A stretch of DNA of 64,000 nucleotides from an uncultured Lachnotalea sp. (GCA_947066815.1 CAMSZT010000012.1:1-64000), one strand, 5' to 3'; positions 35,635-44,353 are shown, counted from the first letter of the stretch. The notes: generated by a model from the sequence alone, not told the origin. Translations and numbers: made by a program.

Positions 35635-37230
35635 TTATGCCTGAACCCCCAACCGCATGACTCCCCGCAGATCGATCAGGGGACCTCCCGTCTTATCGAT
35701 GTAGGCCCTGGTGATGGTCACCCTCCCGATATTGTCGTCCTTGGGGATCTCATACATGATATCCAGCATGTACTCCTCCAGGATCGCCCTGAGGGCTCTG
35801 GCTCCCGTATGGCGCTCCATGGCCTTCTCGGCAATGGACTCCAGCGCCTCGTCCTCAAACACCAGCTGGACCTCGTCCATCTGGAGCAGCTTCTCATACT
35901 GCCGCAGGATGGCGTTCTTCGGCTCCTTTAGGATCCGGACCATAAAATCCTTGGTCAGCGCCTCCAGGGACACCAGGATCGGCAGCCGTCCCAGAAACTC
36001 CGGGATCATGCCGAACTTCTTCAGATCCTCGGTCTCGGCCTTGCACAGAAGGTTCTCGTCCTTATCGTACTTGTCTTTGAGCTCCGCCCGGAAACCGATG
36101 GACGACTCCTTGTTCAGCCGCTCCTTGATGATCTCCTCCAGTTCCGGGAAAGCCCCGCCGCAGATAAAGAGGATGTTGCTGGTGTTCACCGTGGTCATGG
36201 GCACCATGGCGTTCTTGCTGTTGGAGCCCACCGGCACCTCCACCTCGCTGCCCTCCAGCATCTTTAAGAGCTCCTGCTGCACCGACTCCCCGCTGACGTC
36301 CCTGGTGTTGGTGTTCCGCTTCTTGGCGATCTTGTCGATCTCGTCGATGTAGATGATCCCCTGCTCCGCCTTCTCCACGTCGTTCCCGGAGGCCTGCAGG
36401 AGCTTGGACACCACGCTCTCGATGTCGTCCCCGATGTAGCCCGCCTCCGTCAGGGAGGTGGCGTCCGCGATGGCCAGTGGCACGTTCAGAAGCCTGGCCA
36501 GGGTCTTCACCAGGTAGGTCTTCCCGCTCCCTGTAGGGCCCAGGAGCAGCATGTTGGACTTCTCGATCTCCACACCGTCGCCGCTGTCGGAGGCGACCCG
36601 TTTATAGTGATTGTAGACGGCCACGGATATGGCCTTCTTCGCCTGATCCTGCCCGACCACGTATTCATCCAGCATCCGCTTGATCTCATGGGGAGCCGGG
36701 ATAACCTTCCGGTCAAAAGGCGCCTTCTCTTTCTTTTCTTTCTTCTTTTTCAGCTTCTGGTTCCTGGGGATCTCCCGCTCCCCGCCGATCAGGTCCGACA
36801 GGTTGATAAACCCCACTCCCGGCAGTCTGGAAAGGGCCGAGAGGTCGATGGTCCCGGACTGCACGTTCCCGGAGGAGGCCCCGTCCCCGGAAGGACTGCC
36901 GTCCTCGGCGGGGGCTCCGCTCTCTGTGGGGCTGCCGTTTCCGGACGACGCTCCGTTCCCGGAGGGACTGCCGCTCCCGGTGGAGGCTCCGTTCCCGGTG
37001 GGGCTCCCGAGCCCCGGAAAATTGAGTCCCGCGATGGAACCGTTCTGCTCAAAGCTGTCAAATGCCTTCTGCATGCACTCCGGGCAGATACTGATGTTGC
37101 CCGGCATGGTGATCATCTTGTTGGTGCGGCTCTCTGGCCTCCTGCACACAAAGCAGACCTTCTCGTACTCTTCCTCCTGCACTTCCTCTGATCCGTCTTT
37201 TCCCTTTGTTTCATCGTAATGATCTGACAT
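35635..37230 (-). CDS. clpX: ClpX, ATP-dependent unfoldase of the Clp protease
   Basis: 531-aa AAA+ unfoldase that feeds proteins to ClpP. Zinc-binding domain with C26, C29, C49 and C52; Walker A GPTGSGKT at 231-238; Walker B IIYIDEIDKIA; sensor and IGF-type regions normal (the ClpP-binding loop reads GFRAELK-adjacent IGF). It is about 100 residues longer than usual because a Gly/Ser/Asn/Pro-rich repeat (residues 74-122) and a Lys-rich stretch (158-172) join the zinc domain to the AAA core. ATG 37230 with GAGGGAG upstream is chosen over in-frame codons to 37290. No clpP or tig gene is adjacent, unlike the usual tig-clpP-clpX order. Confidence 0.93.
   Translation of the reverse strand: MSDHYDETKGKDGSEEVQEEEYEKVCFVCRRPESRTNKMITMPGNISICPECMQKAFDSFEQNGSIAGLNFPGLGSPTGNGASTGSGSPSGNGASSGNGSPTESGAPAEDGSPSGDGASSGNVQSGTIDLSALSRLPGVGFINLSDLIGGEREIPRNQKLKKKKEKKEKAPFDRKVIPAPHEIKRMLDEYVVGQDQAKKAISVAVYNHYKRVASDSGDGVEIEKSNMLLLGPTGSGKTYLVKTLARLLNVPLAIADATSLTEAGYIGDDIESVVSKLLQASGNDVEKAEQGIIYIDEIDKIAKKRNTNTRDVSGESVQQELLKMLEGSEVEVPVGSNSKNAMVPMTTVNTSNILFICGGAFPELEEIIKERLNKESSIGFRAELKDKYDKDENLLCKAETEDLKKFGMIPEFLGRLPILVSLEALTKDFMVRILKEPKNAILRQYEKLLQMDEVQLVFEDEALESIAEKAMERHTGARALRAILEEYMLDIMYEIPKDDNIGRVTITRAYIDKTGGPLIDLRGVMRLGVQA
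36864..37010 (-). repeat. low-complexity repeat in the clpX linker
   Basis: About 145 bp encode short degenerate repeats of the form GSPSGNGASSGN between the ClpX zinc domain and its AAA core. The DNA repeats CCGTTCCCGGAGG-like units every 18-36 bp and could change length by slippage. Confidence 0.75.
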
Positions 37231-37261
37231 GAAATTCTCCCTCTTCCTGCACTCTTGTTCT

Positions 37262-37290
37262 ATTATATACGAGATATCCATGTGGGACAA
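37262..37290 (-). promoter_or_regulatory. clpX promoter
   Basis: On the minus strand TTGTCC (37290-37285) and TATAAT (37267-37262) are separated by exactly 17 bp. The start point would be about 25 bp before the chosen ATG at 37230, just leaving room for the GAGGGAG site. This argues against the longer in-frame ClpX start at 37290. Confidence 0.75.
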
Positions 37291-37421
37291 GTAAACTTTT
37301 TATGAACCGGGACCTCCGCACGCAAACGGCCCGCGGCGCCCTCAGACGCCGCAGGCTGTATTTCCATTCTGGTACTGCCTCGCACAAATTTCGGCGGACT
37401 CAGCACCTGTCTTTCGCCGGT

Positions 37422-38828
37422 TTAATCCTGATCCGGGACGGGCCGCTCCTCCTGCCCCTGGTAGTCTCTCTGGTAGCCCAGGGTGACAGGAATCTTCTTC
37501 TCCACATACTCGTTGTTTTCCAGACGCTTCACGGTCAGCTCGATCTCCGTACCGCCCGCATAATAGGAGAGCATGGTCTTTAACTCGCTCATGGAAGAAA
37601 CCCTGCTTCCCTCGACCGCCGTGATGATGTCCCGCTCCATGAGCTCGGAGGACGCCGCCGGACCGTTCTCCGTGATGCTGTACACATACACGCCCTCCGG
37701 CATGTTGTACTGAGCCGCGTTGGTCCCGTTCATGTCCACGCCCCGGATCCCCAGCCAGGAGGCATCCTCCTCGGACACGGCGGATCTGGTCTGCTTGGTC
37801 ATCAGCCCGTAAATGATCTCCTCTGCCTCGGATACGGGGATCGCAAAGCCCATGCCCTCCACGTCCTCGCTGGAATACTTGGCCGAATTGATCCCGATCA
37901 GCTCTCCCTTCATATTCAGCAGGGCACCGCCGCTGTTCCCGGGATTGATGGCCGCGTCCGTCTGGAGCAGGGTGAGGGTCCGGTTCTCAATGGTCACCTC
38001 CCGGCTCAGGGCGCTGACATGGCCGTAGGTCAGAGACTGTCCATAACCCAGGGCGTTTCCGATGGCGATCACCTCGTCGCCCACCCGCAGGGCATTGGAA
38101 TCCCCGAGGGTCGCGATCTTGATCGCGCCGAGGGTATCTGCGCTCATGGCCTCCAGGGGAACGGCGATCACCGCCAGATCGTTGTCCTCAGCGGTCCCTT
38201 TTATCTGGGCCTCGGCTGTATTCCCGTCGGTGAAGGTCACGGTCAGGGAATCCGCCCCGTCGATCACATGATAATTGGTCAGGACCAGAAGCTCCGTCTC
38301 GTTCTGCCCGACGATGATGCCGGAGCCGCTCCCGCTCATCTCCCGGTTTCCGTATCCTCCATATCCATAGAAAAACGAGTCCCAGCCGTTACTCTGGTAC
38401 ATTTGGGTATTGGTGATGGCCACGATGGAAGGCATCGCGCTCTCCGCCACATCGGCGACTGCATTCCCGGAGGAGGCGCTCCCGCCGGAACTGGTGGGCA
38501 TCGTCTCCGCCGTATCGACCTTCGTCAGCTTGGTCTCCGCCGGCCGGTTGGCCGCGTCCACGGCGTCCTGCAGCTTTTTCTCATAGCCGCTCACCTTCAT
38601 CACACCGATGAAGGCCCCAGCCCCCGCGCCTCCGAAGAGTACGCCGCAGAGGAGGAACACGCCTAACTTCTTAACGAATTTTCCGCCCTTTCTCTTTTTC
38701 TTTTCCGGCTTTTTGATGGTCCCCGGCTCGATGGGTTCTGTCGGGATGTAGGTATACACAGAGGAGCCGGAACCTGTCTCCGGATCCTGTCCGTTCTGAA
38801 GATCGCCGTTTCCATAATAATCGTTCAT
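37422..38828 (-). CDS. HtrA/DegP-family trypsin-like serine protease with PDZ domain
   Basis: 468-aa membrane-anchored quality-control protease. N-terminal 60 residues are cytoplasmic and end in a Lys-rich stop (KKPEKKKRKGGKFVKK). One membrane segment follows (LGVFLLCGVLFGGAGAGAFI), then the extracytoplasmic protease domain with His in TNYHVIDGAD, Asp in EDNDLAVIAVP and Ser in NPGNSGGALLN, and a C-terminal PDZ domain (GPAASSELMERDIITAVEGS). ATG 38828 has AAAGGACAG upstream; a much longer in-frame reading to 39245 is non-coding leader. The gap to clpX (37231-37421) holds a GCGGCG/CGCCGC hairpin and the clpX promoter. Confidence 0.95.
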   Translation of the reverse strand: MNDYYGNGDLQNGQDPETGSGSSVYTYIPTEPIEPGTIKKPEKKKRKGGKFVKKLGVFLLCGVLFGGAGAGAFIGVMKVSGYEKKLQDAVDAANRPAETKLTKVDTAETMPTSSGGSASSGNAVADVAESAMPSIVAITNTQMYQSNGWDSFFYGYGGYGNREMSGSGSGIIVGQNETELLVLTNYHVIDGADSLTVTFTDGNTAEAQIKGTAEDNDLAVIAVPLEAMSADTLGAIKIATLGDSNALRVGDEVIAIGNALGYGQSLTYGHVSALSREVTIENRTLTLLQTDAAINPGNSGGALLNMKGELIGINSAKYSSEDVEGMGFAIPVSEAEEIIYGLMTKQTRSAVSEEDASWLGIRGVDMNGTNAAQYNMPEGVYVYSITENGPAASSELMERDIITAVEGSRVSSMSELKTMLSYYAGGTEIELTVKRLENNEYVEKKIPVTLGYQRDYQGQEERPVPDQD

Positions 38829-38963
38829 AATATCCTGTCCTTTCTTTTTGATGTATCCAACGTGTTTCTGATGTATTTTTATCTTTTTTCCTTTTGATGA
38901 TCCTAGGATACCAGCAAAATGTGACCGATCTGTGTTATAACCGTGAAAAAATGTTGATTTTCG

Positions 38964-39047
38964 CACCTGTGCGATCAAGTAGGAGGGCGGTTCTTTTCCC
39001 CTACTCGCCGCGCAGGTGCTGTGTGCCGGTGGCACACGTTTAGCACC
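38964..39047. repeat. two adjacent hairpins in the leader upstream of htrA
   Basis: In the 325-bp gap 38829-39153, CACCTGTGCGATCAAGTAGG (38964-38983) pairs imperfectly with CCTACTCGCCGCGCAGGTG (39000-39018). Next, GTGTGCC (39021-39027) pairs exactly with GGCACAC (39031-39037), extended by GGTGCT/AGCACC. The nearby 39055-39110 is also rich in short inverted repeats. The role is unknown; this may be a leader structure or a repeat-element remnant. Confidence 0.6.
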
Positions 39048-39111
39048 GACCGAAGCGGAGCGGAGATGCACGCCGCTCCTGCGGCATATTCCTCTGTGCA
39101 GGCTTGCGCAC

Positions 39112-39146
39112 AAAAAAACGGAGGGCCCGTCCAGGGTTCCCCTCCG
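39112..39146 (-). terminator. Rho-independent terminator
   Basis: Minus-strand stem CGGAGGG/CCCTCCG followed by seven T, beginning 8 bp after the stop of the small membrane protein gene at 39154. Confidence 0.88.
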
Positions 39147-39153
39147 CTCACAT

Positions 39154-39522
39154 TCAATCTGCCGTCTCTGTCTCTCCGGCGCTTTCCGTTTCCCCGGAAG
39201 TTTCCGACTCTCCCGCTTCCGTTTCTCCTGCGGCTCCTGTCTCATCCCCCGCCGCCTCTGTCCCCTCGGTCTCCTCCGTCAGGATGCCGGCCATGTCCTG
39301 GACCACCAGGGAACTGCTGGAGTAATCCGGCTTCGCGTTCTGGATCTTGATATATTGGTTGCGGATGGTAAAGCCGATGCCAGTGCCGACTCCGGCGACC
39401 ACCACGACAATGACCGCGATCGTCAGCGCCTTCATGCGCTTCCTCTGCTTCCGCTCCTTCTCCACCAGTTCCTTCCGCTTTGCCTTCTGCTCTTTATACT
39501 TATCTACCTTTTGCTGACTCAT
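39154..39522 (-). CDS. small single-pass membrane protein (hypothetical)
   Basis: 122 aa if started at ATG 39522 (MSQQKVDKYKEQKAKRK), preceded by GGAAAGGGATTTATC; an in-frame ATG 14 codons earlier is less likely. Residues 1-32 are a highly basic Lys/Arg helix, residues 33-54 one membrane segment (MKALTIAVIVVVVAGVGTGI), then an outside part of about 70 residues ending in a repetitive Glu/Thr/Gly tail (ETEAGESETSGETESAG). N-in, C-out topology is likely. No family is recognised. It is followed by its own terminator. Many clostridia have such a protein near PPIase or HtrA genes, which would suit an envelope role, but this is inference. Confidence 0.75.
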   Translation of the reverse strand: MSQQKVDKYKEQKAKRKELVEKERKQRKRMKALTIAVIVVVVAGVGTGIGFTIRNQYIKIQNAKPDYSSSSLVVQDMAGILTEETEGTEAAGDETGAAGETEAGESETSGETESAGETETAD

Positions 39523-39684
39523 AATGATAAATCCCTTTCCTGCAAATTCCGGCCGGAAATCCAAACTTCAGTCGTCCGCATTTCCGAACCGATCCTTGGC
39601 TATCATAGCATAATTCATTTTATTATTCAAGATACGTTTCCTTTTTTCCGGTCATAAAAAGCCTTTCACGCAAAAATTATCATT

Positions 39685-39808
39685 TCAAAATTCCTGTCTC
39701 CCCATAATTCTTACGATCAGTTCCTGCTTGGATGTCACACCCGCTTTCTTAAGGATGTTCGCCACATAGCTTATAAGTTGTGCCGACGCTGATATAAAGG
39801 GCGGACAT
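39685..39808 (-). pseudogene. LuxR-type HTH fragment with frameshift
   Basis: The 306-bp gap 39523-39828 has no intact gene, but on the minus strand it encodes pieces of a LuxR/NarL DNA-binding domain: MSALYISVGTTYKL (from an ATG at 39808) and, shifted by one base near 39770, YVANILKKAGVTSKQELIV followed by RIMGRQEF and a TGA at 39687-39685. The joined order matches the 'LxISxGTVKxYVxNILKKxGV' pattern of helices 8-10. Only about 40 codons remain, so this is a degraded remnant, located immediately after the ABC exporter gene. The receiver or sensor part is gone. Confidence 0.65.
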
Positions 39809-39828
39809 AGAAAACGCGCCTCTTGTCG

Positions 39829-41568
39829 TCACTCCGCATTCGCCAGGGCATACAGCCCCGCATAGATCCCGCCCCTCTCAAGAAGCTCTTTATGGGTCCC
39901 CTGCTCGGCGATGCCGTCGTCGGTCATGACCAGGATCTTCTCCGCATTGCGGATGGTGGAGAGCCTGTGGGCGATGACGAAGGTGGTGCGCCCCTTCGCC
40001 AGCTTTTCAAGAGCCTCCTGCACAATGCGCTCGCTCTCGTTGTCGAGGGCGCTCGTGGCTTCGTCAAAGATCAATACCGCCGGCCCCTTCAAAAATACCC
40101 TGGCCAGGGAGAGCCGCTGCTTCTGCCCGCCGGAGAGCTTCACCCCCCGCTGACCGATGTCCGTGTGATAGCCGTCCGGCAGCTCCTGGATAAATTCATG
40201 GGCCCCGGCCGCCTTCGCCGCCGCCACGACCTCCGCCTCGGAAGCGTCCCTCTTCCCGTAGCAGATGTTCTCATAAACCGTCCCCGCAAAGAGATAGACG
40301 TCCTGCTGGACGATGCCGATGTTCTCCCGCAGGCTTTTTAAGGTAATCTTCCGGATGTCGGTCCCGTCCAGGGTGATCCTGCCGCCGCTCACCTCGTAAA
40401 ACCTTGGGATCAGGCTGCAGAGGGTGGATTTCCCCACGCCGGAGGAGCCCACCAGGGCGATGTATTCGCCCGGCTTCACTTCCATGTCCAGATGGTGGAG
40501 CACGTCGCCCCTGGAGGAGGCGTAGCGGAAATCCACCTGCTCGAACCGGATCTCGCCCCTTACCCCGCTTATCTCCTTTGCGTCAGGCGCATCCTCGATA
40601 TCCGGCCGAATCTCAAGGATCTCCCGGAACCGGCCATAGCCCGACATGCCGTTCTGGAACTGCTCCGTGAAGCTGACCAGCCGCTTGATGGGGTCGGTGA
40701 AATTGCCCACCATCAGAAGGAATGCCACCAGGTCTGCCGGATCCAGCTCTCCCCTGGAGAGGAGCAGTGCTCCCACGGAGATCACTACCACGGTCATCAA
40801 GGTGGCAAAGGCTCCCAGCCCCGCATTGTAAGCGCCCATATACCGGTAGCTGTTGCGCTTGCTCTCCAGAAACCGCCGGTTTCCCTCGTCAAACTTACTC
40901 ATCTCGGTGTCTTCATTCCCGAAGGACTTGACCACCCGGATCCCCGACAGGCTGTCCTCAATCTGGGCGTTCACATCGGCAATACGCTCCCGGTTGCGTC
41001 TGAATGCCCGCTTCATCTTCTTATTGAGGAAGACCGCATAGAAAAGCATAAAGGGAAGCAGGGCCGCCGCCGCAAGGGCCAGGGGCACATTGATAAACAA
41101 AAGGATTACCAGAGAGCCGGCCATGCGGATCAGGGAAATGATCAGGTCCTCCGGCCCGTGATGCCACAGTTCGCTGATGTCAAACAGGTCGTTGGTCACA
41201 CGGGACATAAGCTGTCCGATCTTCTGCTCGTCGTAGAAGGCAAAGGACAGCTTCTGGTAATGGGCAAAGAGCTCGTGGCGCATGTCCCGCTCCATCTTCG
41301 CCCCCATGATATGGCCAAAATAGCCGATATAATAATTGCAGCCGAATTCCAGGAGCACAAGCCCCGCCATCAGAAGGGCCAGCTTAAGGATCGTATCCGC
41401 CGCCTCGCCCGCCTCATAATAAATGACCGTCCCCGTGATATGGCGGATGATCAGCGGAATCACCAGAGTCACCGCCGCACCCAGGCAGGCAAAAAACATA
41501 TCGCTCAAAAACAGACCGAGATAGGGCCTATAATATACAAGAAAGCTTTTTCTTTTCTTACCGTTCAT
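39829..41568 (-). CDS. ABC transporter, fused membrane and ATPase domains (exporter type)
   Basis: 579-aa half-transporter that dimerises. Residues 1-310 form six membrane helices of the ABC_membrane type; residues 335-575 form the ATPase with Walker A LVGSSGVGKST, signature KLSGGQKQRLSLARVFLKGP, Walker B VLIFDEATSALD and switch IAHRLSTI. Probable multidrug, lipid or peptide exporter; the substrate is unknown. The start is the ATG at 41568 inside the end of the glucokinase gene (11-bp overlap), so the pair is translationally coupled; a TTG one codon earlier is also possible. A LuxR remnant follows its stop. Confidence 0.93.
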   Translation of the reverse strand: MNGKKRKSFLVYYRPYLGLFLSDMFFACLGAAVTLVIPLIIRHITGTVIYYEAGEAADTILKLALLMAGLVLLEFGCNYYIGYFGHIMGAKMERDMRHELFAHYQKLSFAFYDEQKIGQLMSRVTNDLFDISELWHHGPEDLIISLIRMAGSLVILLFINVPLALAAAALLPFMLFYAVFLNKKMKRAFRRNRERIADVNAQIEDSLSGIRVVKSFGNEDTEMSKFDEGNRRFLESKRNSYRYMGAYNAGLGAFATLMTVVVISVGALLLSRGELDPADLVAFLLMVGNFTDPIKRLVSFTEQFQNGMSGYGRFREILEIRPDIEDAPDAKEISGVRGEIRFEQVDFRYASSRGDVLHHLDMEVKPGEYIALVGSSGVGKSTLCSLIPRFYEVSGGRITLDGTDIRKITLKSLRENIGIVQQDVYLFAGTVYENICYGKRDASEAEVVAAAKAAGAHEFIQELPDGYHTDIGQRGVKLSGGQKQRLSLARVFLKGPAVLIFDEATSALDNESERIVQEALEKLAKGRTTFVIAHRLSTIRNAEKILVMTDDGIAEQGTHKELLERGGIYAGLYALANAE

Positions 41569-42511
41569 CAATGATCATCTTCGCGGCGCCATAAATGCCG
41601 GCGTCATTCCCCAGAGTTGCCAGCTTAAGCTTCGCTTTCTCCTTTGTCAGCACGATCAGCGGATCGTAATGTTTTTGTAAAAGGTCTAACAGATATTGTC
41701 CCGCCTTGGACACGCCTCCGCCAATGAGGAATACCTGGGGATCCACCACCTGGGAAACGTAGGCCAGCGCCCGGCCCAGATACATCATACAGTAATCGGC
41801 TACCTCCTGGGCCAGCGTATCTCCCGCCTTCGCCGCATCGAATACGTCCTTGGCCGTCACCCCGGAAATGTCTCTGAGGGAAGAGGCCCTGTCCGATTCC
41901 CGCATAAAGCGTCTCGCAATCCGGGCCACCCCGGTCGCCGAGGCAATCTGCTCCAGGCATCCCCTGTTCCCGCAGTTACAGGCCTCCGGCTCCGGCCAAT
42001 CCCAATCCATAACCATATGACCGATCTCTCCGCCCATGCCCTTGCTCCCCGGCACGATGCGTCCGCCCAGGATCACGCCGCCGCCGATCCCGGTCCCCAG
42101 AGTCACGGCCACCACGTCCTCATAGCCCTTGCCCCCGCCCTGCCACACTTCGCCGAGAGCCGCGATATTGGCATCGTTTTCCCCCTTCACGGGAATCCCT
42201 CCCAGAAGCCCCGAGAGCTCCTTCACCGGGTTCCAGTCACGGATGCCGATGTTGACAATGACTTCCACGTACCCGTCCGGGCGGATGGGCCCCGGCACGC
42301 CGATCCCGGCCCCGGCAAGGTCCGAAAGGGCAAGTCCCGTCTCCTCCGTCTTCTTTTTTATGGACTCGGCAATATCCGGACATACATATTTCCCGCCCTC
42401 TTCCTTCCTGGTGGGAATCTCCCATTTCGTGATCAGGGTGCCGTCCTTTTTAAACAGCCCCAGCTTCGCCGTCGTCCCTCCCAGATCCACTCCTGCATAA
42501 ATCTTGCTCAT
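41558..42511 (-). CDS. glcK: ROK family glucokinase
   Basis: 317-aa cytosolic sugar kinase that phosphorylates glucose (or a close hexose) with ATP. The phosphate-1 loop GVDLGGTTAKLGLF is N-terminal; the ROK zinc motif is CNCGNRGCLEQIAS; catalytic Asp lies in GENDANIAALGE; LGTGIGGGVILGG is the substrate loop. No N-terminal HTH, so it is the kinase and not a NagC-type repressor. The start has GGACGGAGGAGCG upstream. It would phosphorylate glucose freed by uptake of oligosaccharides, including those of the GH4 locus 14 kb away. Confidence 0.94.
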   Translation of the reverse strand: MSKIYAGVDLGGTTAKLGLFKKDGTLITKWEIPTRKEEGGKYVCPDIAESIKKKTEETGLALSDLAGAGIGVPGPIRPDGYVEVIVNIGIRDWNPVKELSGLLGGIPVKGENDANIAALGEVWQGGGKGYEDVVAVTLGTGIGGGVILGGRIVPGSKGMGGEIGHMVMDWDWPEPEACNCGNRGCLEQIASATGVARIARRFMRESDRASSLRDISGVTAKDVFDAAKAGDTLAQEVADYCMMYLGRALAYVSQVVDPQVFLIGGGVSKAGQYLLDLLQKHYDPLIVLTKEKAKLKLATLGNDAGIYGAAKMIIDER

Positions 42512-42617
42512 ACACTCGCTCCTCCGTCCTCCATGGCCGACTTGTCCTTCGGCCGTTTTCCTTTTATTTTACCCGATTTGATCTGATTTGCAAAGAACAT
42601 ATTTCTTCTGCCTTCCG

Positions 42618-43172
42618 CTATACCGCTTCCTTATGTATCAGCCTTAGAACGCCGGAAATAAACTGCTGAAAACTCTCCGATCTGTTATTTTCTATATCCA
42701 TGTACGGTGCGATCTTTCTGGCTCCGTCAAGCTGCTGATGTCTGGGAAACAGCTTTCTCAGTTCTTCCTTCGGATTCCCAATTGCATCCGGATTTCGGTA
42801 TTTGCTTTTTTCCCGCAAAGCAGTGACATCTTTGTGATACGCTCTGGAAACCGCCTGCAGATCTCCAAAATACCACGCTTCCAATTCCCGACAGACAATT
42901 CGGACTAACACTTCCCGGCCTGCAGGCCCTGCCAGTTCTGAAAGGGCTTGTTTGATTTTCACGCAGTCCCCGCTGTCCTGGTCCTGAACGATCACAAATT
43001 TGGTATCCGGCTGTCTCCACGCCTTCAACTTCCTTGGGATCGACTCCTGCAGATCACTCTTTCCGCTGTGGGCAATCGTCTTATACCCAACATTCTCCGG
43101 CAAAATCTTTGGGAGAAGTATGTCAAGAAGCGCCTTCATGGAAGGCTCCTCCAAAAGAAACACGATCATCAT
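42618..43172 (-). CDS. DUF4276 family protein, TOPRIM-like, partner of an AAA ATPase
   Basis: 184 aa starting at ATG 43172, which overlaps the AAA gene stop by 4 bp (ATGA). Acidic motifs fit a TOPRIM-type metal site: E8-E9 (VFLLEEPSMK) and D64-x-D66 (FVIVQDQDSGD), then RELEAWYFGD as in DUF4276 proteins. TOPRIM domains of OLD-type systems are nucleases, so a nuclease acting with the AAA protein is the best inference. In some members the paired proteins lie in phage-defence islands. The gene and its partner have lower GC content and less biased codons than neighbours, which suggests horizontal transfer. Confidence 0.82.
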   Translation of the reverse strand: MMIVFLLEEPSMKALLDILLPKILPENVGYKTIAHSGKSDLQESIPRKLKAWRQPDTKFVIVQDQDSGDCVKIKQALSELAGPAGREVLVRIVCRELEAWYFGDLQAVSRAYHKDVTALREKSKYRNPDAIGNPKEELRKLFPRHQQLDGARKIAPYMDIENNRSESFQQFISGVLRLIHKEAV

Positions 43173-44353
43173 AAGCCCGATACCTCTTCCAGCAAAAGCC
43201 CCTGCCGCCACAACTGTCCCAGCAGATCTCCCGCTTCCCAGAGCTCCCGAATCACCTCACAGTCCGAAGCTCTGTAAATCTTTGTATAACCGTCCTGTTT
43301 CACCAGACAGTACAACTCTTCCAGACGGACCGCATTGAGAAAATCCGGAGAGTGAGTGGAAATAAAAACCTGCCCGCCCTCCTCCGAATACATCCGGAAT
43401 TCTTCCGCCAATTCAAACAAAAGCTGCGGATACAACTGATTTTCCGGCTCCTCCACACAGAGCAGCGCATGCTTCTCCGGGTCATTCAAAAGAATCAGAT
43501 AAGTAAACATCTTGATCGTCCCATCAGACACAAACCGGGACACGAACGGATCTTTAAAATTCCCGTCCTGAAAGCGAAGAATGATCCGGCCGTCCTCCGT
43601 CTCCTGCGCTTCCACTTTAGAGACGCCAGGCACCCGCCGCTCCATTGCCTTTAAAATCTCATCAAAAATCTCTCTGTGGTTATCGTACATATATTTCGCC
43701 ACCAGTGCAAGATTATCTCCTGACGTAGACACCCGCTCACTATACCCTGCATCTTTTGTCCCTCTGGCCTCCTCGATATGAAAATCGGATACATACCAGT
43801 CTTCAATCAATCTCCTGAGCTGCGAAACCGCAATAAACTCCTTAAACTGTCCCAATCCCTTGATCGCAAGGATGTCCGGCGAGTCCAATTTCTGAGGGCT
43901 GCGTTCTGCCAGCCGCACATCCTTATATTCCGTAAGCTCCCCGTCGGCCGCCACTCCCTCTCCATAAGAAAAATCCAGCACCTTCCAAGGCGCCCCAGTC
44001 TGTCCCCGCCGAAACCGCATCACTTCTTTTTTGATTGCCGGTTTCCGGTCCGGCATCAGGCAGATCACAAGCTGATAGGTAATGATCGGCTCGTCCAGAG
44101 AAGGCCGGAATTTGATCTCAAACTCGATATCTCCCTCCTGCCCTCTGGAAATCACCTCCGAAAAACCGCCCCGCCTTGCCAGCGCCGCCCTGATATTGGT
44201 CTGCAGGGCATCATGCAGAAACCCGAACACGTCAAAAAACGTCGTCTTCCCCGCCCCGTTCATGCCAAGGAACACGGCCATATTGGGAATGTCTTCTACG
44301 GCGACATCCTGAAACACCCTGTAATTTCTAATTTTGATCGTCTCTATCTTCAT
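43169..44353 (-). CDS. AAA_21-type ATPase (OLD/SMC-like)
   Basis: 394-aa ABC/SMC-like ATPase. Walker A GMNGAGKTT with K36; a long helical insertion region follows (about 60-260); a Walker B ALLCVEEPENQLYPQL with the double Glu, and switch FISTHSPDFLN, are near the C-terminus. Such ATPases with a coupled TOPRIM/DUF4276 gene form predicted anti-phage modules where the ATPase senses and the partner cuts nucleic acid; this is inference. ATG 44353 is used since GAAAGGGG lies upstream; earlier in-frame codons to 44377 lack a site. It is coupled to the partner by 4 bp, and no other subunit is visible. Confidence 0.88.
   Translation of the reverse strand: MKIETIKIRNYRVFQDVAVEDIPNMAVFLGMNGAGKTTFFDVFGFLHDALQTNIRAALARRGGFSEVISRGQEGDIEFEIKFRPSLDEPIITYQLVICLMPDRKPAIKKEVMRFRRGQTGAPWKVLDFSYGEGVAADGELTEYKDVRLAERSPQKLDSPDILAIKGLGQFKEFIAVSQLRRLIEDWYVSDFHIEEARGTKDAGYSERVSTSGDNLALVAKYMYDNHREIFDEILKAMERRVPGVSKVEAQETEDGRIILRFQDGNFKDPFVSRFVSDGTIKMFTYLILLNDPEKHALLCVEEPENQLYPQLLFELAEEFRMYSEEGGQVFISTHSPDFLNAVRLEELYCLVKQDGYTKIYRASDCEVIRELWEAGDLLGQLWRQGLLLEEVSGL

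Noticed and set aside
37422-39245. HtrA starting at 39245 with a 138-residue Arg-rich N-terminus
   Set aside because: That extension crosses a terminator and hairpins; ATG 38828 has a proper ribosome site and gives the standard membrane-anchored HtrA layout.
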